Counted from the first letter of the stretch, positions 7,872 to 17,959 are shown. The stretch: 58,811 bases of DNA from Ameyamaea chiangmaiensis (GCF_013376175.1 NZ_JABXXR010000006.1:1-58811); one strand, 5' to 3'. The notes: generated by a model not told the origin, from the letters alone. Program-made: numbers and translations.

Positions 7872-10800
7872 ATGAACGCCATTGTCGTCACGGCGCTGAA
7901 GCGCCCGTACACCTTCGTCGTCCTCTCGATTCTGATCGTCTTGTTTGGCGTAATGTCAGCAATCAAGACGCCAACAGACGTCTTTCCTAACATCAAGATC
8001 CCCGCCATTGCGGTCGTCTGGACATACGGTGGCCTTCTGCCCGATGAATTCGCCGGCCGTATCATGTACAACTACGAGCAGGGCGTTACCTCGACAGTCG
8101 AGGGAATCGAACATATGGAGTCCGATTCCTATTACGGTCGCGGGATCGTCAAAATCTTCTTCCAGCCGGGCACGGATATCGGCTCGGCCGAAGCTGACGT
8201 GACGGCTATTTCACAAACGGTTTTGATGCAGCTCCCGGTGAAAATTCCGGCGCCGATGATCATGAAGCTCGAGGCATCTTCCGTTCCGGTCATCACACTC
8301 AAGCTCACGTCGGATACAATGACTCCGTCCGACCTCTTCAAGCTTGCCCAGATTCGCGTCAGAACGCTGCTGGTTACGGTACCGGGAGCGATCGTGCCTC
8401 ATCCTTATGGTGGTATGGACGCGTTCGTGATGTTCGCGCTCGATCAAACTCAGCTGCAGGCGCACCATCTGTCGACTATGGACGTTCAGAACGTTCTTGA
8501 CTCTCAGAACATCGTGCGCCCGGCGGGTGACCAGAAAATCGGTCCGACGGACTGGATGGTGCAGACGAACTCGCAACCACGCACCATGGAAGAACTGAAC
8601 AACATTCCGATCAAGCGCGTAGGCAACTCGGTGGTCTACATGCATGACCTCGGGCATGTGTATCGTGGCGGACATCCTCAGACAAACCTGGTGCTCGTCA
8701 AGGGACGCCAAGCCGTCATCATGGTGGTCATGAAAAGCGGTGAAGCCTCAACTCTGGATGTTGTCTCAGGGGTGAAGGCTCTCATGCCCCGCCTGAAGCA
8801 GGTCATTCCTCCCAGCGCGCATATCTCGGTCCTGAACGACGCCTCCGGCTTCGTGAAAGACTCGATCAAAGACGTGCTTCGCGAAATGGTCACGGCCGCC
8901 TTCCTGACCGGCCTCGTGGTGTTGCTGTTCCTGGGTTCCTGGCGCTCGACTCTTATTATTGCGACGTCGATCCCCCTCGCCATTCTCTGTGCCGTCATCG
9001 GGCTGGGCTGGGCCGGTCAAACGATCAACGTCATGACGCTTGGCGGTCTAGCACTGGCCGTCGGTATTCTGGTCGATGATGCGACCGTCATGATCGAAAA
9101 TATCGACACACATCTGGAGATGGGCAAGGAACTGGAGGTCGCGATCATCGACGCAGCCAACCAGATCGTTATTGCAACATTTGTGTCGACTACCTGTATC
9201 TGTATCGTGTGGTTGCCACTGTTCGAGCTTGGCGGTGTTGCCGGCTGGCTGTTCATGCCCATGGCGGAAGCCATTATCTTCGCCATGATCGCGTCGTTCA
9301 TTCTTTCACGAACCCTAGTCCCTACCATGGCGAAGTTCCTGCTCGCCGGTCAGACACATGGCGGACATGGGCACGACACACACAACGACGAGTTGAAGGG
9401 CGGCAATGTATTCGCCCGCTTCCAACGCGGCTTTGAACATCGTTTCACGCACTTCCGAGAAGGTTATGGTCGCTTCCTGCAGCGAGCCATCGATAACCGT
9501 ATCCGCTTCGCGTCCGTATTCCTGGGGCTGTCCGTGCTGTCGCTCGGCCTCTTCGCCGTATCCGGCCGAGACTTCTTTCCTGAGATCAAGTCAGGCCAAT
9601 TGCAGATGCATTTCCGAGCGCCTCTCGGAACACGTATCGAGGTGGCTGGTCGTATCGCAACCCTTGTGAGCGATCGGATTCATCAGCTTCTGCCCGGAAA
9701 AGTTGACGACGTAGTCAGCAACTGCGGCCTTCCCGAAGGTCCGCACAACCAGGCATTTATTCCGACACCAACCATCGGCACGCAAGACTGCGATCTGACG
9801 ATCTCCTTGACCAGCGAGGAGTCACCTGTCTGGGATTATCGCAAAATTCTCCGTAAGGGCTTGTCTGAAAGCTTCCCGGGCACCGCGTTCACGTTCCAGC
9901 CGGCTGATCTGACAGCACGTATTCTGAACTTCGGTTCTCCGTCACCGATCGACATCAAGATCGGTGGTCCGGAACTCAACAAGAGCTATGCCTATGCCAT
10001 TGAACTGGTTAACAAGCTGAAGCTCGTCCCAGGGGCGGCCGACGTCACGTTGCAGCAGACGATGAAAACTCCAACGCTGTTCGTAAACGGAAACAGAACA
10101 TTCAGCCAAGGCATGGGCGTCAGCGCTGCCAATTTGGCCGATAACGAGTTGATGACCCTGTCCGGCAGTTCCACAGTCGATCCGCAGTATTGGTACGATC
10201 CGGCATGGGGTGTGACGTTTCTGCTGAACACCTATGTCCCCCAGAACCAGTTGACGCACCTCAATAATCTACTGGCCATTCCAGTTGACAAAGGTGACGG
10301 CGACCCAAGTGGCAAAGATATGCAACTGCTCGGTGCAATCAGCACCATTACAGCAAAAGGCACGCCCGGACAGGTCTCCCATTATAACTCGATGCCCGCG
10401 TTCGACGTCTATGTTTCGGCGGAAGGGACGGATCTTGGCACAGTGCTGGCCGGCGTGAAGAAAGTGATCGCAGCAACTGCCTCTGACGTCCCGCGCGGGG
10501 CAGCTGTTGATATCGAGGGCCAAGCCCCAACGATGCGCAGCGCCTATGTTCAGCTGATCGGCGGCCTGGTTGTGTCGATCGCGCTGATTTACCTCCTGAT
10601 CGTCGTGAACTTTCAATCCTGGCTGGATCCGTTCATCATCATTTCGGCTCTTCCCGGCGCCCTGGCCGGTATTGCCTGGAGCCTGTTCCTGACGCACACG
10701 CATCTTTCGGTTCCAGCTCTGACCGGTGCGATCATGTGCATGGGCACTGCAACAGCAAACTCCATCCTCGTGGTTTCTTATGCGCGTGAGCGACTGGAAA

Positions 10801-11045
10801 TTCACGGCGATGCTCTGAAGGCGGCACTCGAGGCAGGTTACGGGCGCATCCGTCCCGTGCTGATGACAGCCGCTGCGATGATCGTTGGCATGGTCCCAAT
10901 GTCGATCAGCAACTCTCAAAATGCCCCTCTGGGCAAAGCGGTGATCGGTGGCCTGTTGGTTGCAACAGTCTCCACACTTCTCTTCGTTCCCTGCGTTTAC
11001 GCGATCATCTATAACCGGTCGTCGAGCCGGAAGGAGACCGTCTGA
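7872..11045 (+). CDS. RND efflux permease (HAE1/AcrB-like)
   Basis: A 1,057-residue inner-membrane resistance-nodulation-division transporter with the duplicated layout of 12 helices and two large periplasmic loops. It starts MNAIVVTALKRPYTFVVL; TM4 carries the proton-relay pair D402-D403 in GILVDDATVMIEN. The TM10 segment reads TATANSILVVSYAR near residue 960, where AcrB has a Lys; that relay lysine is absent. It should pair with the adaptor and outer-membrane factor that follow to export hydrophobic or amphiphilic compounds driven by protons. The frame is open 48 codons upstream but without family likeness. The stop overlaps the adaptor ATG by one base. Third positions look less GC-rich than in the neighbours. 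Confidence 0.93.
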   Translation: MNAIVVTALKRPYTFVVLSILIVLFGVMSAIKTPTDVFPNIKIPAIAVVWTYGGLLPDEFAGRIMYNYEQGVTSTVEGIEHMESDSYYGRGIVKIFFQPGTDIGSAEADVTAISQTVLMQLPVKIPAPMIMKLEASSVPVITLKLTSDTMTPSDLFKLAQIRVRTLLVTVPGAIVPHPYGGMDAFVMFALDQTQLQAHHLSTMDVQNVLDSQNIVRPAGDQKIGPTDWMVQTNSQPRTMEELNNIPIKRVGNSVVYMHDLGHVYRGGHPQTNLVLVKGRQAVIMVVMKSGEASTLDVVSGVKALMPRLKQVIPPSAHISVLNDASGFVKDSIKDVLREMVTAAFLTGLVVLLFLGSWRSTLIIATSIPLAILCAVIGLGWAGQTINVMTLGGLALAVGILVDDATVMIENIDTHLEMGKELEVAIIDAANQIVIATFVSTTCICIVWLPLFELGGVAGWLFMPMAEAIIFAMIASFILSRTLVPTMAKFLLAGQTHGGHGHDTHNDELKGGNVFARFQRGFEHRFTHFREGYGRFLQRAIDNRIRFASVFLGLSVLSLGLFAVSGRDFFPEIKSGQLQMHFRAPLGTRIEVAGRIATLVSDRIHQLLPGKVDDVVSNCGLPEGPHNQAFIPTPTIGTQDCDLTISLTSEESPVWDYRKILRKGLSESFPGTAFTFQPADLTARILNFGSPSPIDIKIGGPELNKSYAYAIELVNKLKLVPGAADVTLQQTMKTPTLFVNGNRTFSQGMGVSAANLADNELMTLSGSSTVDPQYWYDPAWGVTFLLNTYVPQNQLTHLNNLLAIPVDKGDGDPSGKDMQLLGAISTITAKGTPGQVSHYNSMPAFDVYVSAEGTDLGTVLAGVKKVIAATASDVPRGAAVDIEGQAPTMRSAYVQLIGGLVVSIALIYLLIVVNFQSWLDPFIIISALPGALAGIAWSLFLTHTHLSVPALTGAIMCMGTATANSILVVSYARERLEIHGDALKAALEAGYGRIRPVLMTAAAMIVGMVPMSISNSQNAPLGKAVIGGLLVATVSTLLFVPCVYAIIYNRSSSRKETV

Positions 11046-12226
11046 TGGCTTCCCTGTCACGCAACACCGCCCTGACGGTGGGAGTTTGTGCCTGTGCAGT
11101 CCTTATCGGCTACCAAGTTGTCACGCGCGTCCACGCGGTGGGGCAACTTCGGGCCGAGACGACCGCCAATGCCATTCCAGATGTCGCCGTCATTCAGGCG
11201 AAGCCTGCGCCAAACGTCGTAAGTCTCACGCTACCTGGCAACCTCGATGCCTGGTACCAGGCGCCGATCTACCCGCAGGCCTCGGGCTATGTGAAGATGT
11301 GGTACAAGGACTATGGTGCTGACGTGCACGCCGGGGATGTCTTGGCCGAGATCAATGCACCTGGCCTTGACGCGCAATATGCACAGGCCAAGGCTGATTT
11401 AGCCGCCACAGTGGCGAAGTACAACTTGGCCGTGATCAGTGCGGACCGTTGGCGCGCCATGAGCAAATCACAGGCTGTTTCCGGGCAGTCGGTTTCGGTA
11501 GCCGAGGCCAACGAAAAAGCCAGCCGGGCCGCAATGGAAGCGGCCCAGCATAACGTTGACCGATTTGACGCTCTCGAACGCTTCAAAACTATTGTGGCCC
11601 CGTTCGACGGAGTCGTGACATCCAGAAATATTAACGTCGGCGACTACGTCAGCAGTGGTGCGGGTGAACATGGCAGTAACGGCGATGCGAGCCAGCTGTT
11701 TACCGTCTCGGACATGCACAAGATGCGCTTGTTTGTGTCGGTTCCCGAGACCTTCTCTTACATCTTGAAGCCCGGAATGACTGCCGAAGTTAGCGTTCCA
11801 CAATTTCCGGGACGCACCTTCAAGGCGGACTTCCTGACGATTGCCAAGGGATATGACCCGAACACCCGTACGGCCGTGACTGAGTTCACGATCGATAACG
11901 ACAAGCATGAGTTGTGGCCCGGCACGTTCGGCTCTGTCACGATGACGGCACCCGCATTAGCGGGCGTCTTCGAGATTCCAACTGCTGCTTTGGTGTTTCA
12001 GGAAAAGGGCATGCAAGTGGGCGTAGTAGACGCCAACAACATTGTTCATTATCGCAATATCGATATCGGTCGTATGGCAGACACCCAGACAGACGTTCTG
12101 TCTGGCATATCCGCCAGCGACCGGATCATCAACAACCCTCCTGCCGACCTTCTGGAAGGCCAGAAAGTGCACGTCGTCGTACCCGTGAAGGGTTATGACG
12201 AGTCGAGCGAGGAAATCGAGGGATGA
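11045..12226 (+). CDS. RND efflux periplasmic adaptor (membrane fusion protein)
   Basis: 393 residues: an N-terminal membrane anchor (residues ~8-27), then the lipoyl/barrel-sandwich half LPGNLDAWYQAPIYPQASGY, a helical hairpin (~100-165), the second lipoyl half IVAPFDGVVTSRNINVGDYV near 180, and beta-barrel and membrane-proximal domains. The adaptor bridges the inner-membrane permease and the outer-membrane factor. AAGGAG lies 8 nt before ATG, which itself overlaps the permease stop (TGATG). Its own stop overlaps the next gene by four bases (ATGA), so the three genes are translationally coupled. Confidence 0.93.
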   Translation: MASLSRNTALTVGVCACAVLIGYQVVTRVHAVGQLRAETTANAIPDVAVIQAKPAPNVVSLTLPGNLDAWYQAPIYPQASGYVKMWYKDYGADVHAGDVLAEINAPGLDAQYAQAKADLAATVAKYNLAVISADRWRAMSKSQAVSGQSVSVAEANEKASRAAMEAAQHNVDRFDALERFKTIVAPFDGVVTSRNINVGDYVSSGAGEHGSNGDASQLFTVSDMHKMRLFVSVPETFSYILKPGMTAEVSVPQFPGRTFKADFLTIAKGYDPNTRTAVTEFTIDNDKHELWPGTFGSVTMTAPALAGVFEIPTAALVFQEKGMQVGVVDANNIVHYRNIDIGRMADTQTDVLSGISASDRIINNPPADLLEGQKVHVVVPVKGYDESSEEIEG

Positions 12227-13791
12227 GCATGCGTTCCTTGCGCCGGGCAATACTGCCCGGCTGCGCAATACTGTCGCTGGCCGCCTTGTCGGCCTGCGAT
12301 CTTGCGCCGGATTACAAAACTCCGACGTTTATCGTACCGGCCGCTTGGCACGGCCAAGGTGCCTTTTCGATCGCGACCCCAGCCGATACACAATTGCCGT
12401 CCGACTGGTGGACGCTGCTGCGTGACCCGCAACTCGATGCACTCGAGAGCCGGGCCATGACCCAGAACGCGGATCTGCAGGCCGCGGCCGAGCGCTTCGT
12501 ACAGGCGCGGGCGATGGTGATGCAGGCGCGCGCTGATCTGCTGCCGCATTTCGGCCTGGCTTTTGGTGCGAGCGACAACAAGCAGTCCGCCGACCGCCTG
12601 TTCCGCTATAAGGGTGCGATCACACAGACGGACGAGTTCTATGGGGGCTTGGCGTCCTGGGAGCCGGATTTCTGGTCACAGATCCGCAACCAGGTGCGTA
12701 TGAGCAAATACGCAGCCCAGGAACGGGCCGCGAAATACGCGGCGGCGCGCCTGAGCCTGCAGGCCGAATTGGCGACGGACTACGTGATGCTGCGTGGTTA
12801 CGACGCTCAGGATGCGATTTATCGCCAGTCGATCGCTTACTACGAGCGTGCGGTGGATGTGACACGCACGCAGTTGACCAATCAGGCGGCGCCAAAGCTT
12901 GATCTCGATCGTGCCCAGAACAGACTGTACGTCACACAGGCTGCCGAACTTGATCTTCAGGCCGAGCGCGAGGTGACGGAGCACGCAATCGCGATCCTGA
13001 CCAACAGCGCCCCGCAGAGCTTTCATATTGCCCCACGCGATACCATTGGTCTGGCGCGCGTCGCTATCCCGACCGGGATCCCGTCGACGCTGCTGCAGCG
13101 CCGCCCCGATATCGCGGCCTCGGAGCGGGAGATGGCGCAGGCCAATCGCGCCATCGGCGTGGCACGGGCGGCGTTCTATCCGCATATTTCGCTCAACGCG
13201 AATGGCGGTTTCGATGCCAACGGATTCGATCTGGCCAATCTGGCCAACAGCATGTGGTCCTATGGCGCGTCCGCGTCGATGCCGATCTTCGAGGGTGGCT
13301 TGCGGCGCGCGGCGATGCAGTCGTCGTGGTCGGCCTACCGCGAGACGCGCGATACCTATCGCGGCACTGTATTGTCGGCATTCCGCGAAGTCGAGGACGG
13401 GATTTCACGTGAATCCCGGCTGTGGGCCGAGAATGATCGCCTGAAGCAGGCGGCGGCGGCGGCGATCGACATGCAGTCGATGACGATGTCGCTCTACAAG
13501 GGTGGGCTGTCGGCCTATCTGGATGCAATCATCGCGCAGGAAGCGGCGCTGGACGCGCGTATTTCGCAGGTGCAGGTCGAAGCACGCTATTTCGAGGCCG
13601 AGGTTGGACTGATCCGGGCGCTAGGTGGCGGCTGGAGCGATCGTCTGTTGCCGACGCCTGACCAGACCATGACGTTCGATGTCCTGCAGTACCAGGGTAT
13701 TCACCATCCGGCACCGGCGGGTGGAATCGACATCTCGACGCATCCTGAGGCGTTCGAAAACCTCACCGCCTCGGCGCCCGCGGCACACTGA
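12223..13791 (+). CDS. RND efflux outer membrane factor, NodT family lipoprotein
   Basis: 522 residues with a lipoprotein signal (lipobox LSAC, Cys near residue 26) followed by DLAPDYKTP, the usual NodT/OprM opening. It contains two OEP repeats with long helices (~50-250 and ~270-470), including LLQRRPDIAASEREMAQANR near 290. It forms the trimeric outer-membrane exit duct for the preceding permease and adaptor. ATG overlaps the adaptor stop (ATGA); a second in-frame ATG two codons later is equally well placed. This gene is visibly more GC-rich than the permease and adaptor. A strong hairpin follows. Confidence 0.93.
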   Translation: MSMRSLRRAILPGCAILSLAALSACDLAPDYKTPTFIVPAAWHGQGAFSIATPADTQLPSDWWTLLRDPQLDALESRAMTQNADLQAAAERFVQARAMVMQARADLLPHFGLAFGASDNKQSADRLFRYKGAITQTDEFYGGLASWEPDFWSQIRNQVRMSKYAAQERAAKYAAARLSLQAELATDYVMLRGYDAQDAIYRQSIAYYERAVDVTRTQLTNQAAPKLDLDRAQNRLYVTQAAELDLQAEREVTEHAIAILTNSAPQSFHIAPRDTIGLARVAIPTGIPSTLLQRRPDIAASEREMAQANRAIGVARAAFYPHISLNANGGFDANGFDLANLANSMWSYGASASMPIFEGGLRRAAMQSSWSAYRETRDTYRGTVLSAFREVEDGISRESRLWAENDRLKQAAAAAIDMQSMTMSLYKGGLSAYLDAIIAQEAALDARISQVQVEARYFEAEVGLIRALGGGWSDRLLPTPDQTMTFDVLQYQGIHHPAPAGGIDISTHPEAFENLTASAPAAH

Positions 13792-13805
13792 GCCCCGCCC
13801 GCAAG

Positions 13806-13835
13806 GCCTGACCAGCGCAAGAGCGCTGGTCAGGC
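13806..13835 (+). terminator. Hairpin after the RND operon
   Basis: A perfect 13-bp inverted repeat, GCCTGACCAGCGC / GCGCTGGTCAGGC with loop AAGA, lies 15 nt after the outer-membrane factor stop. It has no T tract, so it may be Rho-assisted or a 3' end stabiliser. Confidence 0.65.
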
Positions 13836-13870
13836 TGGCGACCGACGGCAGATGGCGTTAGACCGGCATC

Positions 13871-14872
13871 ATGCCGCCATCATCCCCAATCCCCGCCTGT
13901 TCCGAGGCACCCGAGTCCAACACCGCCGACCTGCCAGTCCGGATCGCGGCCCTCTATCGTTTCGCCCCTTTCAACGATTGCGATGGCTATCGCGCGTCGC
14001 TGCAGGCGGTGTGCGGCGCGCATGGTGTGCGCGGAATCCTTCTCGTCGCGCCCGAGGGGATCAACGGCACGATCGCGGGCAGCGACGACGCGATCGAGGC
14101 CGTACTAGGCCATATCCGCACGCTTCCCGGCTGTTCAACGCTGGAGGTTAAATACGCTCGGGCTGCCGCATTACCGTTCCTGCGCATGAAGGTACGGATC
14201 AAGCGCGAAATTGTCAGCATGGATGCGCCCGGCCTCGACCCAGCCCGCGAAGGCGGTATTCTTGTCGAGCCCGAAGCCTGGAACACTCTGATCAGCGAGC
14301 CTGGAACAATCCTGATCGACACCCGCAATGACTACGAAGTGGCGATCGGCAGCTTCGCCGGGGCGATCGACCCACACACGCAGCGCTTTCGTGATTTTCC
14401 CGACTGGTTTCGCGCCAACCGGGAGCGCCTGTTATCGACGCCCGACACCAAGATCGCGATGTTCTGCACCGGCGGCATACGGTGTGAAAAGGCCACGGCC
14501 TTTCTTCGTGCCGAAGGGGTGGGAAACGTCTTTCATCTTCACGGCGGGATACTGAACTACTTCGAGAAGGTACCGGCGTCGGAGAGCCTTTGGCAGGGCG
14601 AATGTTTCGTTTTTGACCAGCGCGTCGCGGTTACCCATGATCTGAAACCGGGCACGCATACAGTCTGCCACGCCTGCCGCGCACCGCTGAGCCACGAAGA
14701 CCAGAAATCGCCCCTGTATCGTCCTGGCGAGTCGTGTCCCCATTGTCATGCGGCCCGCACAAATGAGCAGCGCGCACGCTATGCCGAGCGCGAACGTCAG
14801 GTCCAGTTGGCCAGATCGCGCGGCGCCACGCATTTGGGACAGGTCGGATCCGACAAGGACGACATCGACTGA
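13871..14872 (+). CDS. trhO: tRNA uridine(34) hydroxylase TrhO (rhodanese family)
   Basis: 333 residues matching the TrhO/YceA family: an N-terminal acylphosphatase-like part with [14 protein letters not shown] near residue 57, then a rhodanese domain with [13 protein letters not shown] near 150 and the active-site loop [13 protein letters not shown] holding the catalytic Cys199. The Cys-rich tail CHACRAPL...SCPHCH is typical of the longer bacterial members. The enzyme makes 5-hydroxyuridine at tRNA position 34 in the cytoplasm. The ATG at 13871 has only a weak ribosome site. It stands alone between the RND operon and a short membrane peptide. Confidence 0.93.
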   Translation: MPPSSPIPACSEAPESNTADLPVRIAALYRFAPFNDCDGYRASLQAVCGAHGVRGILLVAPEGINGTIAGSDDAIEAVLGHIRTLPGCSTLEVKYARAAALPFLRMKVRIKREIVSMDAPGLDPAREGGILVEPEAWNTLISEPGTILIDTRNDYEVAIGSFAGAIDPHTQRFRDFPDWFRANRERLLSTPDTKIAMFCTGGIRCEKATAFLRAEGVGNVFHLHGGILNYFEKVPASESLWQGECFVFDQRVAVTHDLKPGTHTVCHACRAPLSHEDQKSPLYRPGESCPHCHAARTNEQRARYAERERQVQLARSRGATHLGQVGSDKDDID

Positions 14873-15080
14873 GGGAGAAGGCACTGACTTGATCGCGTAG
14901 AAATGAGCGATCTGAACCCGTAGTTACCCTACACGCATGCATGAATCACGGATGCCGGTCGCAAGCCATGCGCCGCCGATGTTCTTCGTGTGGGATGAAC
15001 ATGGTGTAATCACCGTGCTCGGCAATCGAACAACGCGATTGGGACGAGATCAAAAAACAAGAACAATGGAGGGGGCTACC
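14873..15080 (+). other. Short spacer after trhO
   Basis: About 200 nt that must carry the promoter of the small gene at 15081. An in-frame ATG at 14937 exists but has no ribosome site. A small inverted repeat, GTAG-TTACC-CTAC, lies around 14920-14933. I see nothing else. Confidence 0.3.
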
Positions 15081-15203
15081 ATGCGCCTCGCTCTTTCACA
15101 CCGCCCTTTGCATATGCCGACATCACAGACGGTACTGATCATTACCGTCGCTATGGGAGCCGCCATCTTCTGGGGGCTCGCGTTCTGGATCGGCTACACC
15201 TGA
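15081..15203 (+). CDS. Small single-pass membrane peptide, unknown function
   Basis: A 40-residue ORF starting MRLALSHRPLHMPTSQ and ending in one hydrophobic helix (VLIITVAMGAAIFWGLAFWI). The ATG is preceded by an unusually good Shine-Dalgarno (GGAGGGGG, 15068-15075), which decides this start over the upstream ATG at 14937. It was below usual gene-length cutoffs. It is convergent with hpnN, whose stop is 10 nt away. No function can be assigned; a small inner-membrane protein is the only inference. Confidence 0.55.
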   Translation: MRLALSHRPLHMPTSQTVLIITVAMGAAIFWGLAFWIGYT

Positions 15204-15212
15204 CAGGCTGCG

Positions 15213-17804
15213 TCAGTCGCGCTTGGTGGGCGGTTCCGGTAGCAACGCCGGCACGAACACCAGCGTCGCCAGCAGCGTGCACCCCAGCGACAGCAGCAGG
15301 AGCCGGCCCATGCTGGCCGTGCCCGGATGGTGCGACAGCGCCAGGGATCCGAACGCCGTGCCCGTGGTGAGTGCGGAAAACAGGACGGCGCGTGCAGTCG
15401 GCGATGACAGGGGCCGCCGGACGCCAGAACGCCAGTTCATGACGAAATAGACGTTGAACGATACGCCGACGCCCAGCAGAAGCGGCAGGGCGATGATGTT
15501 GGCGAAGTTCAGCGGTTCGGGCACCACGATGATCAGGATGACGGTCATCAGCGCCGACAGCAACAGCGGCGCCAGCACCAGAAGCACGTCACCCACGCGT
15601 CGCAGGGCCAGCAGTAGGATGATCCCTATCATCGCGAGTGCTGAGAGCGCGGCCACCGTGAACGCATGCACCATGGTGTGCGCGCTCTCGATGACGGTCA
15701 CCACCGTGCCGCCGACGTCGGGCGCGACCGATCGGATCTGACCCACGAACGTGTACATGGCCGCGTCCGCACCCAGCACGTTCTTGGGCCGGATTTCCAG
15801 TCTGGCGCGGCCGTCGGGCAGAAGGTAGTTGCGCGCGATGTCAGGCGGGATGTCCGTGATCGTGACCGGGCCCGCGCCCAGCACGGTGCGTAGCTGGTCC
15901 AGCTCCTGCGGCAGGAAACGCGTCAGGAGGTCGTTTACGTGCAGCAAGCTGCCGTCCGGCTGGGTGGCGAGGGTCGACAGTTCCGACTGGATGCGGCGTA
16001 GCGGATCGTTGGCGGCCAGCTTGGACGAAATACTCGCGATCGCGTCGGCGGCCTTTTTCGCCGACTGGCGAAGTGCGGCGGCATCGGGCGCCGGAGCGGG
16101 CTGAGTGACGGTAAGGCCGGGCATCAGAAGCGACGCCGCGTCCTGAATCATGGCCAGCTTTTGCGGCTGGTCCTCGGGGACGTACGAACCCAGCCACATC
16201 ACGCTGTCGACGCTTGGAAGAGCCTCGAACCGTTTGGCGTAGTCGCGAGCCTGATCCAGAGACGGGACGAGCAGTTCCGCGCTGTAAGGGGTGGTCTGCG
16301 GATTGCGCGTCAGGAGATGGATGGCCCGCATGCCTTCGGTGTGGGGGTCCTTGGTGTGCAGCGGATCGGCGTCGAAGTGCAGCATGGGCACAAGCGCCGC
16401 GCCTAGCACGGCCAGGGCCGCAAAGGTGCCCAGAATGAAACGACGATGGCGGCGCACGGCGCGATCCGCGGGCTGGGCAAAGGCAAAGCCGGAGAACCGA
16501 TACTCCAGTCGCGGATGCATCAGAAGCAGGAGTGCGGGCAGAAGCGTGATGGTGCAGACGAACGCGATTAGCATCCCGATACCGGCGATCAGGCCCAGCT
16601 GGGCGACACCGATGAAGGCGGTGGGGGTAAACGCCAGAAATCCGGCGGCTGTCGCGCAGGCGGCGACCAGGATCTGATGCCCGGTCTCCGCCCCCGTATG
16701 CAGGAGCGCTTCGGTCAGGTGGGGCGAACCGCCATTGTCGGAATGCTGCGCCCGGAAACGGACGCAGAACTGAATGGCGAAATCGACCGCGATCCCGACG
16801 AACAGTACCGCGAAGGCGACGGAGATCAGATTGAGCGTGCCGACAGCAATGGCCGCGAAGCCGGTTGTCAGCGTCAATCCGAAGACGAGCACCACGACGA
16901 TGGGCACGATGACGCGCCACGAACGCACAGCCAGCACAAGCCACAGCGTGACCAGCACGAGCGAGCCGGCAAGCCCCGCGACCATGCCCTGAGCAACGGT
17001 GGCGAATTCCTCGTCCGAGATTTCCACATCGCCGGTGACGAACACTTGCGCGTGTCCGTTCCTGACGAATTCAAGCGACGCGATGGCCTTTCGCATGGCG
17101 TCCGTCGCGGCCCCTCCGGGCTGGAACGAACCATAGTCCAGACGCGGCTGAGTCAGCACGAACTGGTACTGACCGGCCAGATTGGCGAGGTCGCCCGCAA
17201 GCAGGCGCTGCCACGAAAGATAGTCCGCCTTGCCCCCGGCCGCGTTCCCCAGTGCGGAGGCGAAATTGTTCAGCGGCCCGGCAAACCCGGACAGGTCCTG
17301 GCCCGCCTGCACGCCCTGCGCGACCAGCGACAGCGCATCGAACAACCCCCGCGCGGACGGATCGGCGGCCAGGGTCCCGAGGAACGCCTGCGCGTTGACC
17401 GTGTCGTCCAGCACCTGCCCCAGCGGCTTGCGGTCGAGATAGAGCAGGCCGTTGCGGGCGAGAAAGGGGTTGGCGTCCGGATCGCTGACCGTGCGGAAAT
17501 CGACATGGTTGGTCGACAGGGCGGCGGTCAGGGCGCGCGCCGTCGCCTCGGCCTCTTCAGGGATATCGGCGCGGATGACGGCGACCAGCAGGTCCTGGTT
17601 TTGCGGAAAGAGATGCGCCATCTGCGCTGCCTGCCGTTTCCACGGCAGGTCGGACGAGAACATCTTGTCCGTGTCGGTGGTGACGTCGAGACGTTTGACC
17701 GTGACGCCAACCGCAAGGGCCACGAGAACGGTGAACAGGGCCGTAACGGCCAGCGCGTGGCGCGCGCATAGGGAGACGGTGCGACCGATCAATGCGGCAA
17801 TCAT
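15213..17804 (-). CDS. hpnN: Hopanoid-associated RND transporter HpnN (MMPL family)
   Basis: 863 residues, close to the usual HpnN length, with an N-terminal helix, a large periplasmic domain (~35-220), a helix bundle, a second periplasmic domain and a C-terminal helix bundle, as in MMPL/RND lipid transporters. Landmarks are VTTDTDKMFSSDLPWKRQ near 40, FVGIAVDFAIQFCVRFRAQ near 345 and LLGVGVSFNVYFVMNWR near 785. HpnN moves hopanoids from the inner to the outer membrane in alphaproteobacteria. The neighbouring hpnL supports this reading over a generic MMPL exporter. It is on the same strand as hpnL, 155 nt downstream. Confidence 0.88.
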   Translation of the reverse strand: MIAALIGRTVSLCARHALAVTALFTVLVALAVGVTVKRLDVTTDTDKMFSSDLPWKRQAAQMAHLFPQNQDLLVAVIRADIPEEAEATARALTAALSTNHVDFRTVSDPDANPFLARNGLLYLDRKPLGQVLDDTVNAQAFLGTLAADPSARGLFDALSLVAQGVQAGQDLSGFAGPLNNFASALGNAAGGKADYLSWQRLLAGDLANLAGQYQFVLTQPRLDYGSFQPGGAATDAMRKAIASLEFVRNGHAQVFVTGDVEISDEEFATVAQGMVAGLAGSLVLVTLWLVLAVRSWRVIVPIVVVLVFGLTLTTGFAAIAVGTLNLISVAFAVLFVGIAVDFAIQFCVRFRAQHSDNGGSPHLTEALLHTGAETGHQILVAACATAAGFLAFTPTAFIGVAQLGLIAGIGMLIAFVCTITLLPALLLLMHPRLEYRFSGFAFAQPADRAVRRHRRFILGTFAALAVLGAALVPMLHFDADPLHTKDPHTEGMRAIHLLTRNPQTTPYSAELLVPSLDQARDYAKRFEALPSVDSVMWLGSYVPEDQPQKLAMIQDAASLLMPGLTVTQPAPAPDAAALRQSAKKAADAIASISSKLAANDPLRRIQSELSTLATQPDGSLLHVNDLLTRFLPQELDQLRTVLGAGPVTITDIPPDIARNYLLPDGRARLEIRPKNVLGADAAMYTFVGQIRSVAPDVGGTVVTVIESAHTMVHAFTVAALSALAMIGIILLLALRRVGDVLLVLAPLLLSALMTVILIIVVPEPLNFANIIALPLLLGVGVSFNVYFVMNWRSGVRRPLSSPTARAVLFSALTTGTAFGSLALSHHPGTASMGRLLLLSLGCTLLATLVFVPALLPEPPTKRD

Positions 17805-17821
17805 GCTGAGAACTTCAGATC

Positions 17822-17848
17822 CCTGATCCTCGGCGACACGGGATCAGG
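17822..17848 (-). other. Hairpin in the hpnL-hpnN spacer
   Basis: An 8-bp perfect inverted repeat, CCTGATCC / GGATCAGG, with an 11-nt loop lies 17 nt before the hpnN start. No T tract follows. It could attenuate or stabilise the hpnN part of the transcript, or be chance. Confidence 0.35.
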
Positions 17849-17959
17849 AACCCGGTTGCACTGTGTGGCCCGGCGTCGCGCCGTTTGAAGGAGTCATGGG
17901 TTTGACCCAATCCCGCCCCCGCTTGCAAGCCCGCGAGCAAAATCTTTCATGTCGATGCC

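Noticed and set aside
16677-17771. 364-codon plus-strand frame opposite hpnN
   Set aside because: Highly charged low-likeness translation; hpnN on the other strand is a full-length recognisable transporter.
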